DNA from: Pseudomonadota bacterium
Lineage (GTDB): Bacteria > Pseudomonadota > Alphaproteobacteria > Rhizobiales > Beijerinckiaceae
Length of the DNA stretch: 24,237 nt
Reading direction: 5' to 3'
Assembly: GCA_023423995.1 (NCBI GenBank)
Contig: JAFAEL010000135.1
Coordinates: forward strand, 1 to 24,237
Position numbers and translations under genes: made by a program. Positions within the stretch are counted from its first letter, which is position 1; every line of letters starts with the position of its first letter. Below the pieces are notes generated by a model that worked only from the letters and a program-made list of their open reading frames with translations, did no database searches and was not told the DNA's origin. Below are positions 9,610 to 17,598 of the stretch, piece by piece.

Positions 9610-10233
9610 ATGAACCTACGACACCGGCTGCGCAATTGGCGCAATCCCCATAACGCGACCGCCGTGCACCTCGCCCATCTTTCGCGTCGCTATGGCTTCT
9701 CGATCGGGTCTCACTCCTACGGCCGCCCGAAGGTGCGGTTCCCGGAGGCGGGCGCGAAGCTCACGATAGGCCGCTTCTGCTCCATAGCCGACAAGGTCGA
9801 GATCCTCCTCGGCGGGAATCACCGGATGGACTGGATCAGCACGTTCCCGTTCGCGGCCTTCCCCGAACTCTGGCCGGGAGCGGCTGCCACGGGCGCGGCC
9901 TACCAGGCCAGCCGCGGCGACGTCTCCATCGGGTCCGACGTCTGGCTCGGTTCAGGGGCCATGATCCTGTCGGGCGTGACGGTCGGCCATGGGGCAGTGG
10001 TCGGAGCCCATGCTGTCGTTGCGCGCGACGTGCCGCCCTACACTGTCGTGGGCGGCAACCCGGCCCGCGTTCTCAGGTCGCGGTTTAGCGATAGCCAAAT
10101 CGTCCTGCTCCTCGAGACGGCCTGGTGGGATCTTCCCGATTCCGACGTGGCCTCGATCCTGCCGCTCCTCGCCAGCGGGGAGGTCGAAGAACTCGCCGCC
10201 GCCGTCACGGCGCTGCGGGCTCGATTGTCCTGA
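9610..10233 (+). CDS. CatB-related O-acetyltransferase (left-handed beta-helix)
   Basis: A 207-residue hexapeptide-repeat acetyltransferase of the xenobiotic/CatB group that moves acetyl from acetyl-CoA to a hydroxyl. Signature features are IGRFCSIADKVEILLGGNH, where His 71 is at the position of the catalytic histidine, then WISTFPF, the repeats VSIGSDVWLGSGAMILSGV and VGHGAVVGAHAVVARDVPP, and the closing VVGGNPARVL. The C-terminal tail (AWWDLPDSDV) is also typical. Such proteins include chloramphenicol and streptogramin acetyltransferases, but many members modify sugars or surface glycans. Beside a glycosyltransferase and an acyltransferase-3 gene, a glycan role is the better guess. No obvious Shine-Dalgarno is seen. 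Its last 29 nt overlap the end of the convergent acyltransferase gene. Confidence 0.9.
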   Translation: MNLRHRLRNWRNPHNATAVHLAHLSRRYGFSIGSHSYGRPKVRFPEAGAKLTIGRFCSIADKVEILLGGNHRMDWISTFPFAAFPELWPGAAATGAAYQASRGDVSIGSDVWLGSGAMILSGVTVGHGAVVGAHAVVARDVPPYTVVGGNPARVLRSRFSDSQIVLLLETAWWDLPDSDVASILPLLASGEVEELAAAVTALRARLS

Positions 10234-11293
10234 GCGTCCGTCGCCCGAGCGTGCGCGCCTTCAAGGCGAGCGCCGGCGCCTCGACCAGCCGCCACGATGC
10301 CCAACCCGCGAGAAGCGCAAGGCCGAGCGATGGCCCGAGCAGCATCCACGCGCCAGCCTCAGGCCAGAGCTGCCGGAAGGCCTGCTGGATGGGCCAACCG
10401 TAGAGATAGACGCCGTAGGAGAGGTCCTCCCGCAGGTCGAAGGCAGGACGGGCGAGCACCGGCGAGAAGGCGAGATAGATCACGCCGTATGCCTCGGCCA
10501 GGAACAGCAGAGCGTGGTAGGCGGGGGTTGAGGAGAGCACAGCCGCGAGCAGGACGAGCGCGAGCGCTCCCTTCCCGGATAGCGGGATCCGATGCCGCCA
10601 GAGAAACAGGGCGGCCCCCGCAGCGAACAGAAAGGGCAGGCGCAACGCGGTCTGGACGCCCTTCGATGCGTCCGGCGAAACCCAATCGAGCATGAGGATG
10701 GCAAGGAGCAGGCCGCCGGACAGGAGAGCCGCGGGCCAGCGCGAACGCAGAAGTCCGACGACGCCGGCGGCGAGCACTCCCACGTAGCAGATCACCTCGT
10801 ATTTGAGGGTCCACACCGTTCCCATCGGCATCCGGAAGGGATTCTCGGCGAAGACCCCGGGCAGCGCCGCGTTGCTCTTGAAGGTCGTCAGCGTGCCCGT
10901 GACGAAGCTCCAGAGGCTGGGGCTTGCCAGGTACTCCCCCAGGTCCAGCCGGGTCAGCGCGGCGCCGAGCGCGAGAGACACGATGAGCGTCGCCGCGATC
11001 AGTCCCGGGGCGATCCTCAGCGCACGGGCAATGACATAGTCGCGCCAGCCGCGCCCGCAAAAGCTCATCGTGACCAGGAAGCCGGAGATGACGAAGAAGC
11101 CGTTCACGGCATGCTCGCCGAGCGTGAAGTCCGTGAGCCGCGTCAGGGGCTCGTCCTCGATCCGGCCTGAGACGACGCTGAACCCGTGGCTGACTACGAC
11201 CGCCAGCGCCAAGCCGAGTCGCAATCCGGAAAAGCCGTTCGCCGGGGCGTCGAGTGCCGCACCAATCGTCGGCCCGGCCCCGCGCCACCCCAT
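10205..11293 (-). CDS. Acyltransferase-3 family integral membrane O-acyltransferase
   Basis: A 362-residue multi-spanning inner-membrane protein of the AT3 (OafA/NodX-like) family, which transfers acyl groups, often acetyl, to sugars of O-antigen, exopolysaccharide or other glycans. The first helix carries the conserved GLRLGLALAVVVSHGF (His 36). The hallmark GEHAVNGFFVISGFLV follows at about 59-74, then RDYVIARALRIAPG with the family Arg. Around ten hydrophobic segments are visible. A late LSYGVYLYGWPIQQ matches the usual SYGIYLWHxP block, with Tyr-Gly replacing Trp-His. The ATG at 11293 overlaps the stop of the upstream glycosyltransferase as TGATG, indicating translational coupling and a shared pathway. 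A GTG one codon upstream is an alternative start. Confidence 0.92.
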   Translation of the reverse strand: MGWRGAGPTIGAALDAPANGFSGLRLGLALAVVVSHGFSVVSGRIEDEPLTRLTDFTLGEHAVNGFFVISGFLVTMSFCGRGWRDYVIARALRIAPGLIAATLIVSLALGAALTRLDLGEYLASPSLWSFVTGTLTTFKSNAALPGVFAENPFRMPMGTVWTLKYEVICYVGVLAAGVVGLLRSRWPAALLSGGLLLAILMLDWVSPDASKGVQTALRLPFLFAAGAALFLWRHRIPLSGKGALALVLLAAVLSSTPAYHALLFLAEAYGVIYLAFSPVLARPAFDLREDLSYGVYLYGWPIQQAFRQLWPEAGAWMLLGPSLGLALLAGWASWRLVEAPALALKARTLGRRTLRTIEPAAP

Positions 11294-12189
11294 CACCGCG
11301 TCTCCGACAGGCCTTGGCGCGCCAGGGCAGTGCGGCCCCTGAGAAAGGCCAGGGCTCCAGCGGCCGATCCAGCATACCGCTCGACGAGCGAGCGCCGGAG
11401 CGTCAGGCAGGCGAGCAAAGCTTTGGCGCCGTTCACCAGAACCATCTGGGCCGCTCCGGTAGGGAGACCGTATTTCCGTGACACATAGGCACGCGACCAA
11501 GCGAGGTGCCAGCGCGCCGTGAAGACACGGCCAGGTCTTCTTTCGCTAGAGCCGCCCCGGAGGTGGCGTGCGACCCCGGAATGGACATGGACGAGTGCGT
11601 AGCCGGCATCTGCAACGCGGCGGCAGAGGTCGTCATCCTCGTAGAAGAGGAAGATGCGCTCGTCGAAGCCCCCAAGTCGAAGAAAGAGCTCGCGCCTGAT
11701 CATGAAGCAGGCGCCGGACAGGAACGGGGCGCAGCAATCGCCCTCCGGCAGGGAGAGCCGCCCGCCCGGATTGGGCAAGTAGGGCGCAATCAGAGAGCGC
11801 GCCTGGAAGAAGAATCGGCCATCCGGCTCTACGATCCGCGGCGCGAGAATCCCGGCATCCGGGTACCGCTTCGCCGCGTCCAGCAGCCGGTCCACCGTGC
11901 CGGGGTCGAGAGCGACATCCGGATTGACGATCAGGAGCCAAGGCGAGCTGGCGGCCGTGGCGCCCCGATTGTTGGCGCGGCCGTATCCCTCGTTCACCGG
12001 ATTCCTAATGACCCGGGCGCCACTTTGCCGGGCGAGCTCGGCCGAGCCATCGGAGCTCGCATTGTCGACCACGATGGCGGGGAGCCGGTTCTCATCCAGC
12101 GCCTCGATGCAGACGCCGAGGACCTTCGCCGAATCGAAGGTAACCACGATCGCGACGACGTCGTCCTCGGATGATCGCGGCTGCAACAC
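11293..12189 (-). CDS. Family 2 glycosyltransferase (rhamnosyltransferase-like)
   Basis: A GT-A fold inverting glycosyltransferase that adds a sugar to a surface-glycan intermediate at the cytoplasmic face. It has VVAIVVTFDS at the start of the fold, VVDNASSDGS, then NEGYGRANNRG and the nucleotide-sugar/metal motif NPD (about residues 89-91). LSGACFMIRR and the acidic FYEDDDLCRR (about 183-192) supply the catalytic-base region. This pattern is typical of WbbL-like rhamnosyltransferases. The frame is open upstream to a GTG at 12297. I chose the GTG at 12189 (298 residues) because GGGG lies about 6 nt before it. The 36 upstream codons have poor third-position GC and include rare AGA and TTA, unlike the rest of the gene. 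It is coupled by TGATG to the AT3 gene. Sugar and acceptor are unknown. Confidence 0.9.
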   Translation of the reverse strand: MLQPRSSEDDVVAIVVTFDSAKVLGVCIEALDENRLPAIVVDNASSDGSAELARQSGARVIRNPVNEGYGRANNRGATAASSPWLLIVNPDVALDPGTVDRLLDAAKRYPDAGILAPRIVEPDGRFFFQARSLIAPYLPNPGGRLSLPEGDCCAPFLSGACFMIRRELFLRLGGFDERIFLFYEDDDLCRRVADAGYALVHVHSGVARHLRGGSSERRPGRVFTARWHLAWSRAYVSRKYGLPTGAAQMVLVNGAKALLACLTLRRSLVERYAGSAAGALAFLRGRTALARQGLSETR

Positions 12190-12338
12190 GTTCGGTCCCC
12201 ATCGAAGCAGCGCTTCATCACCTCCGGACCCTCGAGGCCGGAAACGGAGCCCCCGCTTAGACGAAGAAATCGCCTCAGGTAATCTCGTGCCTTCCACGCA
12301 GTCGTTGCGACTCTTGTTTTCTCCGACCCGGACGAGTT
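12190..12338. promoter_or_regulatory. Divergent glycosyltransferase / permease intergenic region
   Basis: About 150 bp between divergent genes, locally richer in A/T than its flanks, as expected of a promoter region. It is bounded by two uncertain starts (GTG at 12189 and TTG at 12339), so its limits may shift. No palindrome or terminator stands out, and no clear sigma-factor hexamers are seen. Confidence 0.35.
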
Positions 12339-13748
12339 TTGCCCCGCCCCTTTCCCCATGCTCGCCGCCAACTACCTGCTTGGCCGCCCTCCGGGTCAGC
12401 GCCAGCCCGGTGCGTTCGCTGGCTCCTCACTGCGGTGTTGCTCGGGCTGATCGTGGGCTGCTCCCTCGCGGTGGATGCGGACCAGACGCGAATCTGCAGG
12501 ATGTCGCTGCCGGCCCTCGAGGCGAGCGGAGCGCGGGTCCTGGTGCGCCAGGTGCTGCACGGGCGCGAGCCGAACACGGTCAGGATCAACTACCACGCGA
12601 TCCGCCCTGGTGGAGGCCCCGCCCTCTCCCGCTTCGCCGTCTGCCGCTTCGGCCAGGGCCTCTCTGTCGGCAAGGCCGAGCTCGTCGGGATCACTACGGA
12701 CCGCGGCACGATCTCACCCGCGGCGATCTACCTTCTCCGGCGGTATTACCTGGATACCCCTGACGCTCTGGAGGGCGACCCCGGCCCGGGAGAAGCCGCG
12801 GTCGCTCTCCCGGAGATCAACCACGGACTCGCCTACGCGGCCGAGCAGGTGCTCGTCGCCCTGCCTCGCGTCGCGATCTACGGGCTCCTCGCTGCCGCCT
12901 ACGCGCTCGTTCTCGGCCTCGTCGGCCGCATCAATCTCGCCTTCGGCGAGCTTGCCGCAGTCGGAGCCGCGGCGATGGGGCTGGTGGTCGCAGCCCTGTC
13001 CATCGCGGGATCGGGCTCCATTCTACCCGGCCTCGCCATCGGCCTCGCCGTCGCCAGCATAACGGCCGCGCTGTATGGCGCGGTCGCCGGTCATGTCGCC
13101 TTCGTCATCATCCCGGCAAGGCGGAGCCAGGCGAGTCTCATCGCCACAATCGGCCTCTCGCTCGCTCTCATGGAATATCTGCGCCTGGCAGGAGGCGCCA
13201 CGCCGAATTGGATCCCACCGGTCGGTGCTGAGCCGTGGCTCCTCGCACGTGCAGGAAACTTCGTCGTGACGATCACGCCGATCTCGGTCCTGACGACCTT
13301 CGTAGGCCTAGCAGCGGCCGTCGGCCTCCTGGCGATCTTGCGCTTTTCCCGCTTCGGGCAGGAGTGGCGCTCGGCATCGGACGACCCCGGCGCGGCGGCC
13401 CTCTTCGGCGTGAACAACCTGCGGCTCGCCCTCGCCACTTTCGCGATCTCCGGCGCGCTGGCCGGACTCGCGGGGGCCCTCGTGGCGATCCAGTACGGAG
13501 CACTCGGCTTCGCGGACGGCTTCCAGCTCGGGCTGAAGGCGCTCGCAGCGGCGATCCTGGGCGGGATCGGCTCCGTTCCGGGAGGACTGGTCGGGGGGCT
13601 GGCGATCGGCCTATTCGAGACGCTATGGTCTGCGTACCTGCCCATCGAGGGACGTGACCTCGCGGTGTATCTCCTGCTCATCCTGCTCATCACCTTGAGA
13701 CCGGAGGGGCTGTTCGGCGCGACCCTGCCGCAGAAGGCTTCCCCTTGA
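12339..13748 (+). CDS. LivH-type branched-chain amino acid/amide ABC permease with N-terminal periplasmic domain
   Basis: A 469-residue inner-membrane protein. From about residue 165 on it is a LivH-family permease: the LivH-like YALVLGLVGRINLAFGELAAVGA at about 188-210, several hydrophobic helices, and the cytoplasmic-loop region DDPGAAALFGVNN leading to the closing block GLKALAAAILGGIGSVPGGLVGG. Ahead of it is an unusual extension: one hydrophobic helix (about 28-46, LLTAVLLGLIVGCSLAV) followed by about 115 mostly polar residues with two or three cysteines that should lie in the periplasm. UrtB urea permeases also have N-terminal extensions, so a urea/amide substrate is possible. No LivM, ATPase or binding-protein gene is in the window. 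The start is uncertain; no ATG is available in frame, and TTG at 12339 or GTG at 12435 are candidates. Its stop overlaps the next gene's start. Confidence 0.85.
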   Translation: MPRPFPHARRQLPAWPPSGSAPARCVRWLLTAVLLGLIVGCSLAVDADQTRICRMSLPALEASGARVLVRQVLHGREPNTVRINYHAIRPGGGPALSRFAVCRFGQGLSVGKAELVGITTDRGTISPAAIYLLRRYYLDTPDALEGDPGPGEAAVALPEINHGLAYAAEQVLVALPRVAIYGLLAAAYALVLGLVGRINLAFGELAAVGAAAMGLVVAALSIAGSGSILPGLAIGLAVASITAALYGAVAGHVAFVIIPARRSQASLIATIGLSLALMEYLRLAGGATPNWIPPVGAEPWLLARAGNFVVTITPISVLTTFVGLAAAVGLLAILRFSRFGQEWRSASDDPGAAALFGVNNLRLALATFAISGALAGLAGALVAIQYGALGFADGFQLGLKALAAAILGGIGSVPGGLVGGLAIGLFETLWSAYLPIEGRDLAVYLLLILLITLRPEGLFGATLPQKASP

Positions 13749-14992
13749 GCCGGAACGAAGCCGCGATCGGCTTCGACGACGTCAGGCGCGCGGCCGCCGT
13801 GATCGCCGGACAGGTCATCGCGACGCCGCTCATCCCCTCCCCGCGCCTGTCCGACCTGACGGGCGCGAGCGTTTTCGTGAAGCACGAGAACATGCAGGCG
13901 ACCGGCGCCTTCAAGGAGCGCGGCGCCTTGAACCGCCTGCTCGCGCTCTCGTCGGACGAGCGGGCGCGAGGCGTCGTCGCCATGTCCGCCGGCAATCATG
14001 CCCAGGCGCTCGCCTATCATGCGGGGCGGCTGAGCATCCCGGCCACCATCGTGATGCCTGTCGGCACCCCGCTCGTGAAGGCGGAGAATACGCGGGGCCA
14101 CGGTGCCGAGGTGATCCTGGAGGGTGCGAACCTGTCCGAATCCGAGGACGTGGCCCGGCGTCTCTCGAGGGAGCGGGGCCTGACCCTGGTCCATCCTTAT
14201 GACGATCCTCTCGTCATGGCCGGGCAGGGAACGATCGCGCTCGAGATGCTGGCAGCCTGCCCGGACCTCGACGACATCGTGGTGCCGATCGGCGGCGGCG
14301 GGCTCGTCTCCGGCATCGCGGTCGCCGCGAAAGCGACCCGCCCGGATATCCGCATCGTCGGCGTCGAGGCCGCGCTCTATCCCTCCTGCGTCAACGCTCT
14401 TCGCGGGGAGGACGCCCCTATCGGTGGCGCAACGCTGGCGGAAGGCATCGCGGTGAAGAACGTCGGCCGCCTGACCCTCCCCATCATCCGCGAGTTCGTC
14501 TCCGAGATCGTGCTCGTCGACGAACCCACCATCGAGCGCGCCGTGAATGCCTATGCCACCTTGTGCCGGACGATGGCCGAAGGGGCCGGTGCTGCGGGCC
14601 TGGCGGCGATGCTGTCTCGCCCTGACCTGTTCCAGGGGCGGCGGGTTGGCCTCGTGCTGTGCGGCGGGAACATCGACGCCCGGCTCCTCGCCTCTGTGAT
14701 GGTGCGGCAACTCGAGCGCGAGGACCGGATTGCCTCCTTCCGGATCACCTCGCCGGACAGGCCGGGCCTCCTGGGGGAGATCGCCTCCCGGCTTGGTCAG
14801 CTCGGCGCGAACATCCTGGAGGTGTCGCACGGGCGCCTCTTCCTCGACGTGCCTGCGAAGGGCGTGTCGGTGGACCTCACGATCGAGACGCGCAGCCGGG
14901 AGCACACGGCGGCGATCCTCGAGGCGCTTGCGAGCGAACAGCTCAACCCTCGCCGGATCGGACCGGCCGGGCTGTCCGAAACCAACTTCTGA
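13745..14992 (+). CDS. ilvA: Threonine ammonia-lyase (PLP-dependent, with ACT domain)
   Basis: Deaminates L-threonine (often also L-serine) to 2-oxobutanoate and ammonia, the first step toward isoleucine or a catabolic route. At 415 residues it is the short form: a fold-type II PLP domain with the Schiff-base lysine in TGAFKERGA (Lys 57), SAGNHAQALAYHA, the phosphate-binding glycine loop IGGGGLVSG (about 183-191) and AEGIAVKN. A single C-terminal ACT domain follows from about residue 338 (FRITSPDRPGLLGEIASRLG), which in this family binds an amino acid effector. The start is a TTG overlapping the permease stop (TTGA), with AAGG upstream, so translation is coupled. It may be the biosynthetic IlvA or a TdcB-like catabolic enzyme; adjacency to a transporter and amidase leaves this open. 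Confidence 0.93.
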   Translation: MSRNEAAIGFDDVRRAAAVIAGQVIATPLIPSPRLSDLTGASVFVKHENMQATGAFKERGALNRLLALSSDERARGVVAMSAGNHAQALAYHAGRLSIPATIVMPVGTPLVKAENTRGHGAEVILEGANLSESEDVARRLSRERGLTLVHPYDDPLVMAGQGTIALEMLAACPDLDDIVVPIGGGGLVSGIAVAAKATRPDIRIVGVEAALYPSCVNALRGEDAPIGGATLAEGIAVKNVGRLTLPIIREFVSEIVLVDEPTIERAVNAYATLCRTMAEGAGAAGLAAMLSRPDLFQGRRVGLVLCGGNIDARLLASVMVRQLEREDRIASFRITSPDRPGLLGEIASRLGQLGANILEVSHGRLFLDVPAKGVSVDLTIETRSREHTAAILEALASEQLNPRRIGPAGLSETNF

Positions 14993-15003
14993 ATGGGTAC
15001 TCG

Positions 15004-16413
15004 ATGAAGGACATCCTGTCGCTCGACGTCATGGCCCTGGTTTCCGCCTATCGCGAGCGGAAGCTCTCGCCCCGCGAGGCAATCGGGGCGGTCCTCGACG
15101 CGATCGACCGGGTGAACCCGGCCGTTAACGCCTTCTGCGTGGTCGACCGCGATGCCGCGCTCCAGGCCGCCACCGCCTCGGAGAAGCGCTGGGCCGCGGG
15201 CAATCCATCAGGACCGCTCGATGGCGTCGCCTTCACGGTCAAGGACAACATCGTCTGGACGGGCCATCCGACCCGCCGGGGCTCGAAGACAACCAGCGAG
15301 GCGCCCTCTCTGGAGAATGCGCCGTCGGTCGATCGTCTGCTCGAGGCCGGCGCGATCCCGGTCGGCAAGACCACACTTCCCGAATTTGGCTGGAAGGGTC
15401 TTGGGGACTCGCCATTGTACGGGCTGATCCGAAACCCCTGGGACACACGGATGACCACGGGTGGCTCGTCGGCAGGCGCGGGAGCGGCAGCCGCGCTAGG
15501 GCTCGGGCGACTTCATATCGGGACGGATGGCGCTGGCTCGATCCGAATCCCGGCCTCCTTATGCGGGATCTACGGCATCAAGCCGAGCTTCGGCCGCGTG
15601 CCGGCTCATCCGCCTTCTCCATTCGCCATCGTGTCGCATGTCGGCCCGATGACGCGCTCGGTCTCCGATGCCGCGATCATGCTCGGCACCATCGCGGCTC
15701 CCGATCCACGCGACATGACCGCGCTCGTCCCGCCCCCGCAGGACTATCTCGCCGGCCTGGAGCTCGGCGTTCGAGGCTTGAGGATCGCCTGGAGCCCCCG
15801 GCTCGGCTACGTCGAGACGCTCGATCCCGAGGTGGAGGAACTCACCGCAAAGGCCGCCCGCGTGTTCGAGGAATTTGGCGCAACGGTGGAGGAGCTGGAT
15901 CCTGGCCTCGTTGACGCGATCGAAACGCTGGAAACCCTCTGGTACGTCGGGGCCTGGTCCGTCCTGCGCGGCATACCGGAAGCGCGCTGGAAGGACGTCG
16001 ATCCCGGCTTCGTCGCTGTTGCCGAGCGCGGCCGCAGGATCCTCGGGGCCGACTTCGTCGCGGCGGCGAACGCCCGCGGGACGCTCTACCTCGCCATGGA
16101 GCGCTTCCACGAGCAATACGACCTGCTGCTCACCCCGACCCTTGCGACGGCCTCGTTCGAGGTCGGCAACAATACGCCGCCGGACGGACGCTTCGGCCAG
16201 AACTGGATCGATTGGGCGCCCTACAGCTTCCCATTCAACCTGACGCTCCAACCCGCGGCGACCGTGCCGTGCGGCTTCACCCGGGCCGGGCTACCGGTGG
16301 GCTTGCAGATCGTCGGTGCGATCCAGCGGGACGGGCAGGTGCTGCGGGCCTCACGGGCCTTCGAGACGGCCCGGCCGTGGCCGAGCCTCGACGACCCGCG
16401 GATCAAACACTGA
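15004..16413 (+). CDS. Amidase-signature family hydrolase
   Basis: A 469-residue cytoplasmic amide hydrolase of the amidase-signature family, releasing ammonia or an amine from an amide. The Ser-cisSer-Lys triad is complete: Lys 80 in FTVKDNI, Ser 155 in TTGGSSAGAGAA and the nucleophile Ser 179 in GTDGAGSIRIPAS. The following CGIYGIKPSFGRVP is also diagnostic. The substrate cannot be read from the sequence; GatA is unlikely because no gatC or gatB is adjacent and the C-terminus differs. It starts 11 bp after the threonine ammonia-lyase stop, so it belongs to the permease-ilvA-amidase operon. That operon may import and degrade a nitrogen compound (inference). Its stop codon abuts the stop of the convergent deacetylase gene with no spacer. 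Confidence 0.93.
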   Translation: MKDILSLDVMALVSAYRERKLSPREAIGAVLDAIDRVNPAVNAFCVVDRDAALQAATASEKRWAAGNPSGPLDGVAFTVKDNIVWTGHPTRRGSKTTSEAPSLENAPSVDRLLEAGAIPVGKTTLPEFGWKGLGDSPLYGLIRNPWDTRMTTGGSSAGAGAAAALGLGRLHIGTDGAGSIRIPASLCGIYGIKPSFGRVPAHPPSPFAIVSHVGPMTRSVSDAAIMLGTIAAPDPRDMTALVPPPQDYLAGLELGVRGLRIAWSPRLGYVETLDPEVEELTAKAARVFEEFGATVEELDPGLVDAIETLETLWYVGAWSVLRGIPEARWKDVDPGFVAVAERGRRILGADFVAAANARGTLYLAMERFHEQYDLLLTPTLATASFEVGNNTPPDGRFGQNWIDWAPYSFPFNLTLQPAATVPCGFTRAGLPVGLQIVGAIQRDGQVLRASRAFETARPWPSLDDPRIKH

Positions 16414-17442
16414 TCAGCGGCGGGCCTCCTCGAACGCGCCGAGGAACGCCACGAGGTTGCGCGGGAGCGCGTCGCACAGATAGCCTCCCTCCTGGACGAG
16501 GAGCGTCGTCGGATGCGCGGCGGCGATCATCCGCGCGGCCGCCGCGAACCCCTCGGTCGACACCTTGAACGCTCCGATCGGGTCATGCTCGGAGGCGTCG
16601 AAGCCGAGCGCAACGACGACAGCTGCAGGAGAGAAGGCGGCCACCCTGCGCAAGCCTTCCCCGATGGCCTCCAGCCACACGCCATCACGCGAGCCCTCCG
16701 CCAGCGGCAGGTTCAGGTTGGCGCCCTGCCCGGCGCCCTCCCCCGTCTCGTTGGCGTAGCCCGCGTAGAACGGAAAGTAGTTCGTTGGGTCGGCGTGGAT
16801 CGATACCGTCAGGACATCGCCCCGCCCGTAGAAAATTCCCTGCGTGCCGTTGCCGTGATGGACGTCGATGTCGAGGATCGCGACGGGCCCGCCCGTCTTG
16901 GCGCGAAGGCGTTCGGCCGCGATGGCCGTGCTGTTCAGGAAGCAGAACCCGCCCGCCGAGTCCGCATAGGCGTGATGGCCCGGCGGCCGGCACAGCGCAT
17001 AGGCGTGGCCGTGCTCCAGGGCGACATCCGCAGCCGAGACCGCCGCCTGCGCGCTGCCGTTGATGGCCTCCCAGGTTCCGGCCCTGATCGGGGTGGAGGT
17101 GTCGGCCATGTGATAGCCGAGCAACCCGAGCAAGCCCGCCGGGCGGGCATGCATCTGCGGCCTTGCGAAGTGCCCGGTGAGGATCTCCTCGCCGACCCCG
17201 GGAAGCTCGTCCTTGCGGCCCCAGGCCGTCCGGAGCAGGTCGAGATAGCTGTCCGTGTGGACGGCGCGGAGAGGCTGGAGGCCGTGGTCGACAGTATCGA
17301 TCAGGCGGTGGCCGGCACCTTCAACCGCCCGCCGCAGGATCCAGTAGCGCTCCGCCTGCTCGGGGTGGCTGATCGTCTGACCGCGACGGAAGTAGCCGGA
17401 GGGATCGTGGAGCGAGACGGCCGGCGAATGGATCACAATCAT
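16414..17442 (-). CDS. Acetylpolyamine amidohydrolase-like histone deacetylase family enzyme
   Basis: A zinc-dependent deacetylase of the arginase/HDAC fold, 342 residues. The residue pattern closely follows acetylpolyamine amidohydrolase of Mycoplana ramosa: tandem His 156/157 in CRPPGHHAYAD, zinc ligands Asp 193 and His 195 in DIDVHHGNGTQ, Asp 282 in GFDASEHDP, and the transition-state Tyr 321 in QEGGY. The long insert before the active site (LTGHFARPQMHARPAGLLGLLGYHMAD) is also like that enzyme, where it builds the dimer and the narrow channel. The expected reaction is removal of acetyl from acetylputrescine, acetylspermidine or acetylcadaverine. The N-terminus MIVIHSPAVSLHDP matches the family, supporting the ATG at 17442. 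It stands alone on its strand, divergent from a metallo-hydrolase and convergent with the amidase. Substrate is inferred from family. Confidence 0.92.
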   Translation of the reverse strand: MIVIHSPAVSLHDPSGYFRRGQTISHPEQAERYWILRRAVEGAGHRLIDTVDHGLQPLRAVHTDSYLDLLRTAWGRKDELPGVGEEILTGHFARPQMHARPAGLLGLLGYHMADTSTPIRAGTWEAINGSAQAAVSAADVALEHGHAYALCRPPGHHAYADSAGGFCFLNSTAIAAERLRAKTGGPVAILDIDVHHGNGTQGIFYGRGDVLTVSIHADPTNYFPFYAGYANETGEGAGQGANLNLPLAEGSRDGVWLEAIGEGLRRVAAFSPAAVVVALGFDASEHDPIGAFKVSTEGFAAAARMIAAAHPTTLLVQEGGYLCDALPRNLVAFLGAFEEARR

Positions 17443-17598
17443 GTTTTGCCAATACGAGTTGCGGCGCGAGAGGTACGCATGTCACGAATCTCCGAGCTGC
17501 GGCAGTCGGAAAGCGGAATAGCCACCCTCCGCCAGCCGTCATGCATGCGGTCGAAACAGGAACGTCAGCCGGCGACCGGCGACAATGGAGGGCGGGAG
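17443..17598. promoter_or_regulatory. Divergent deacetylase / metallo-hydrolase intergenic region
   Basis: A 156-bp gap between divergent starts. It holds the strong Shine-Dalgarno of the right-hand gene (GGAGGGCGGGAG) and presumably two promoters. A short ATGCAT palindrome is visible near 17540. I see no RNA gene and no longer inverted repeat. Confidence 0.4.

Noticed and set aside
9610..10233. Chloramphenicol or streptogramin resistance gene
   Set aside because: The CatB-type fold is clear, but the context is glycan modification and no mobile element or resistance genes are nearby. Resistance cannot be inferred.
12190..12297. Longer N-terminus for the glycosyltransferase from GTG at 12297
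   Set aside because: The 36 extra codons have near-random third positions and include AGA and TTA, and the family core begins after the later GTG, which has GGGG upstream.
13091..14905. A 604-codon open frame on the minus strand opposite the permease and threonine ammonia-lyase genes
   Set aside because: It has Arg/Asp/Gly/His-rich composition without domain structure and lies wholly antisense to two well-identified genes. Long antisense frames are expected from strong third-position GC bias.
16414..17442. Eukaryote-like histone deacetylase acquired by transfer
   Set aside because: Bacterial acetylpolyamine amidohydrolases are common, and this protein fits them in length, insert and residues.
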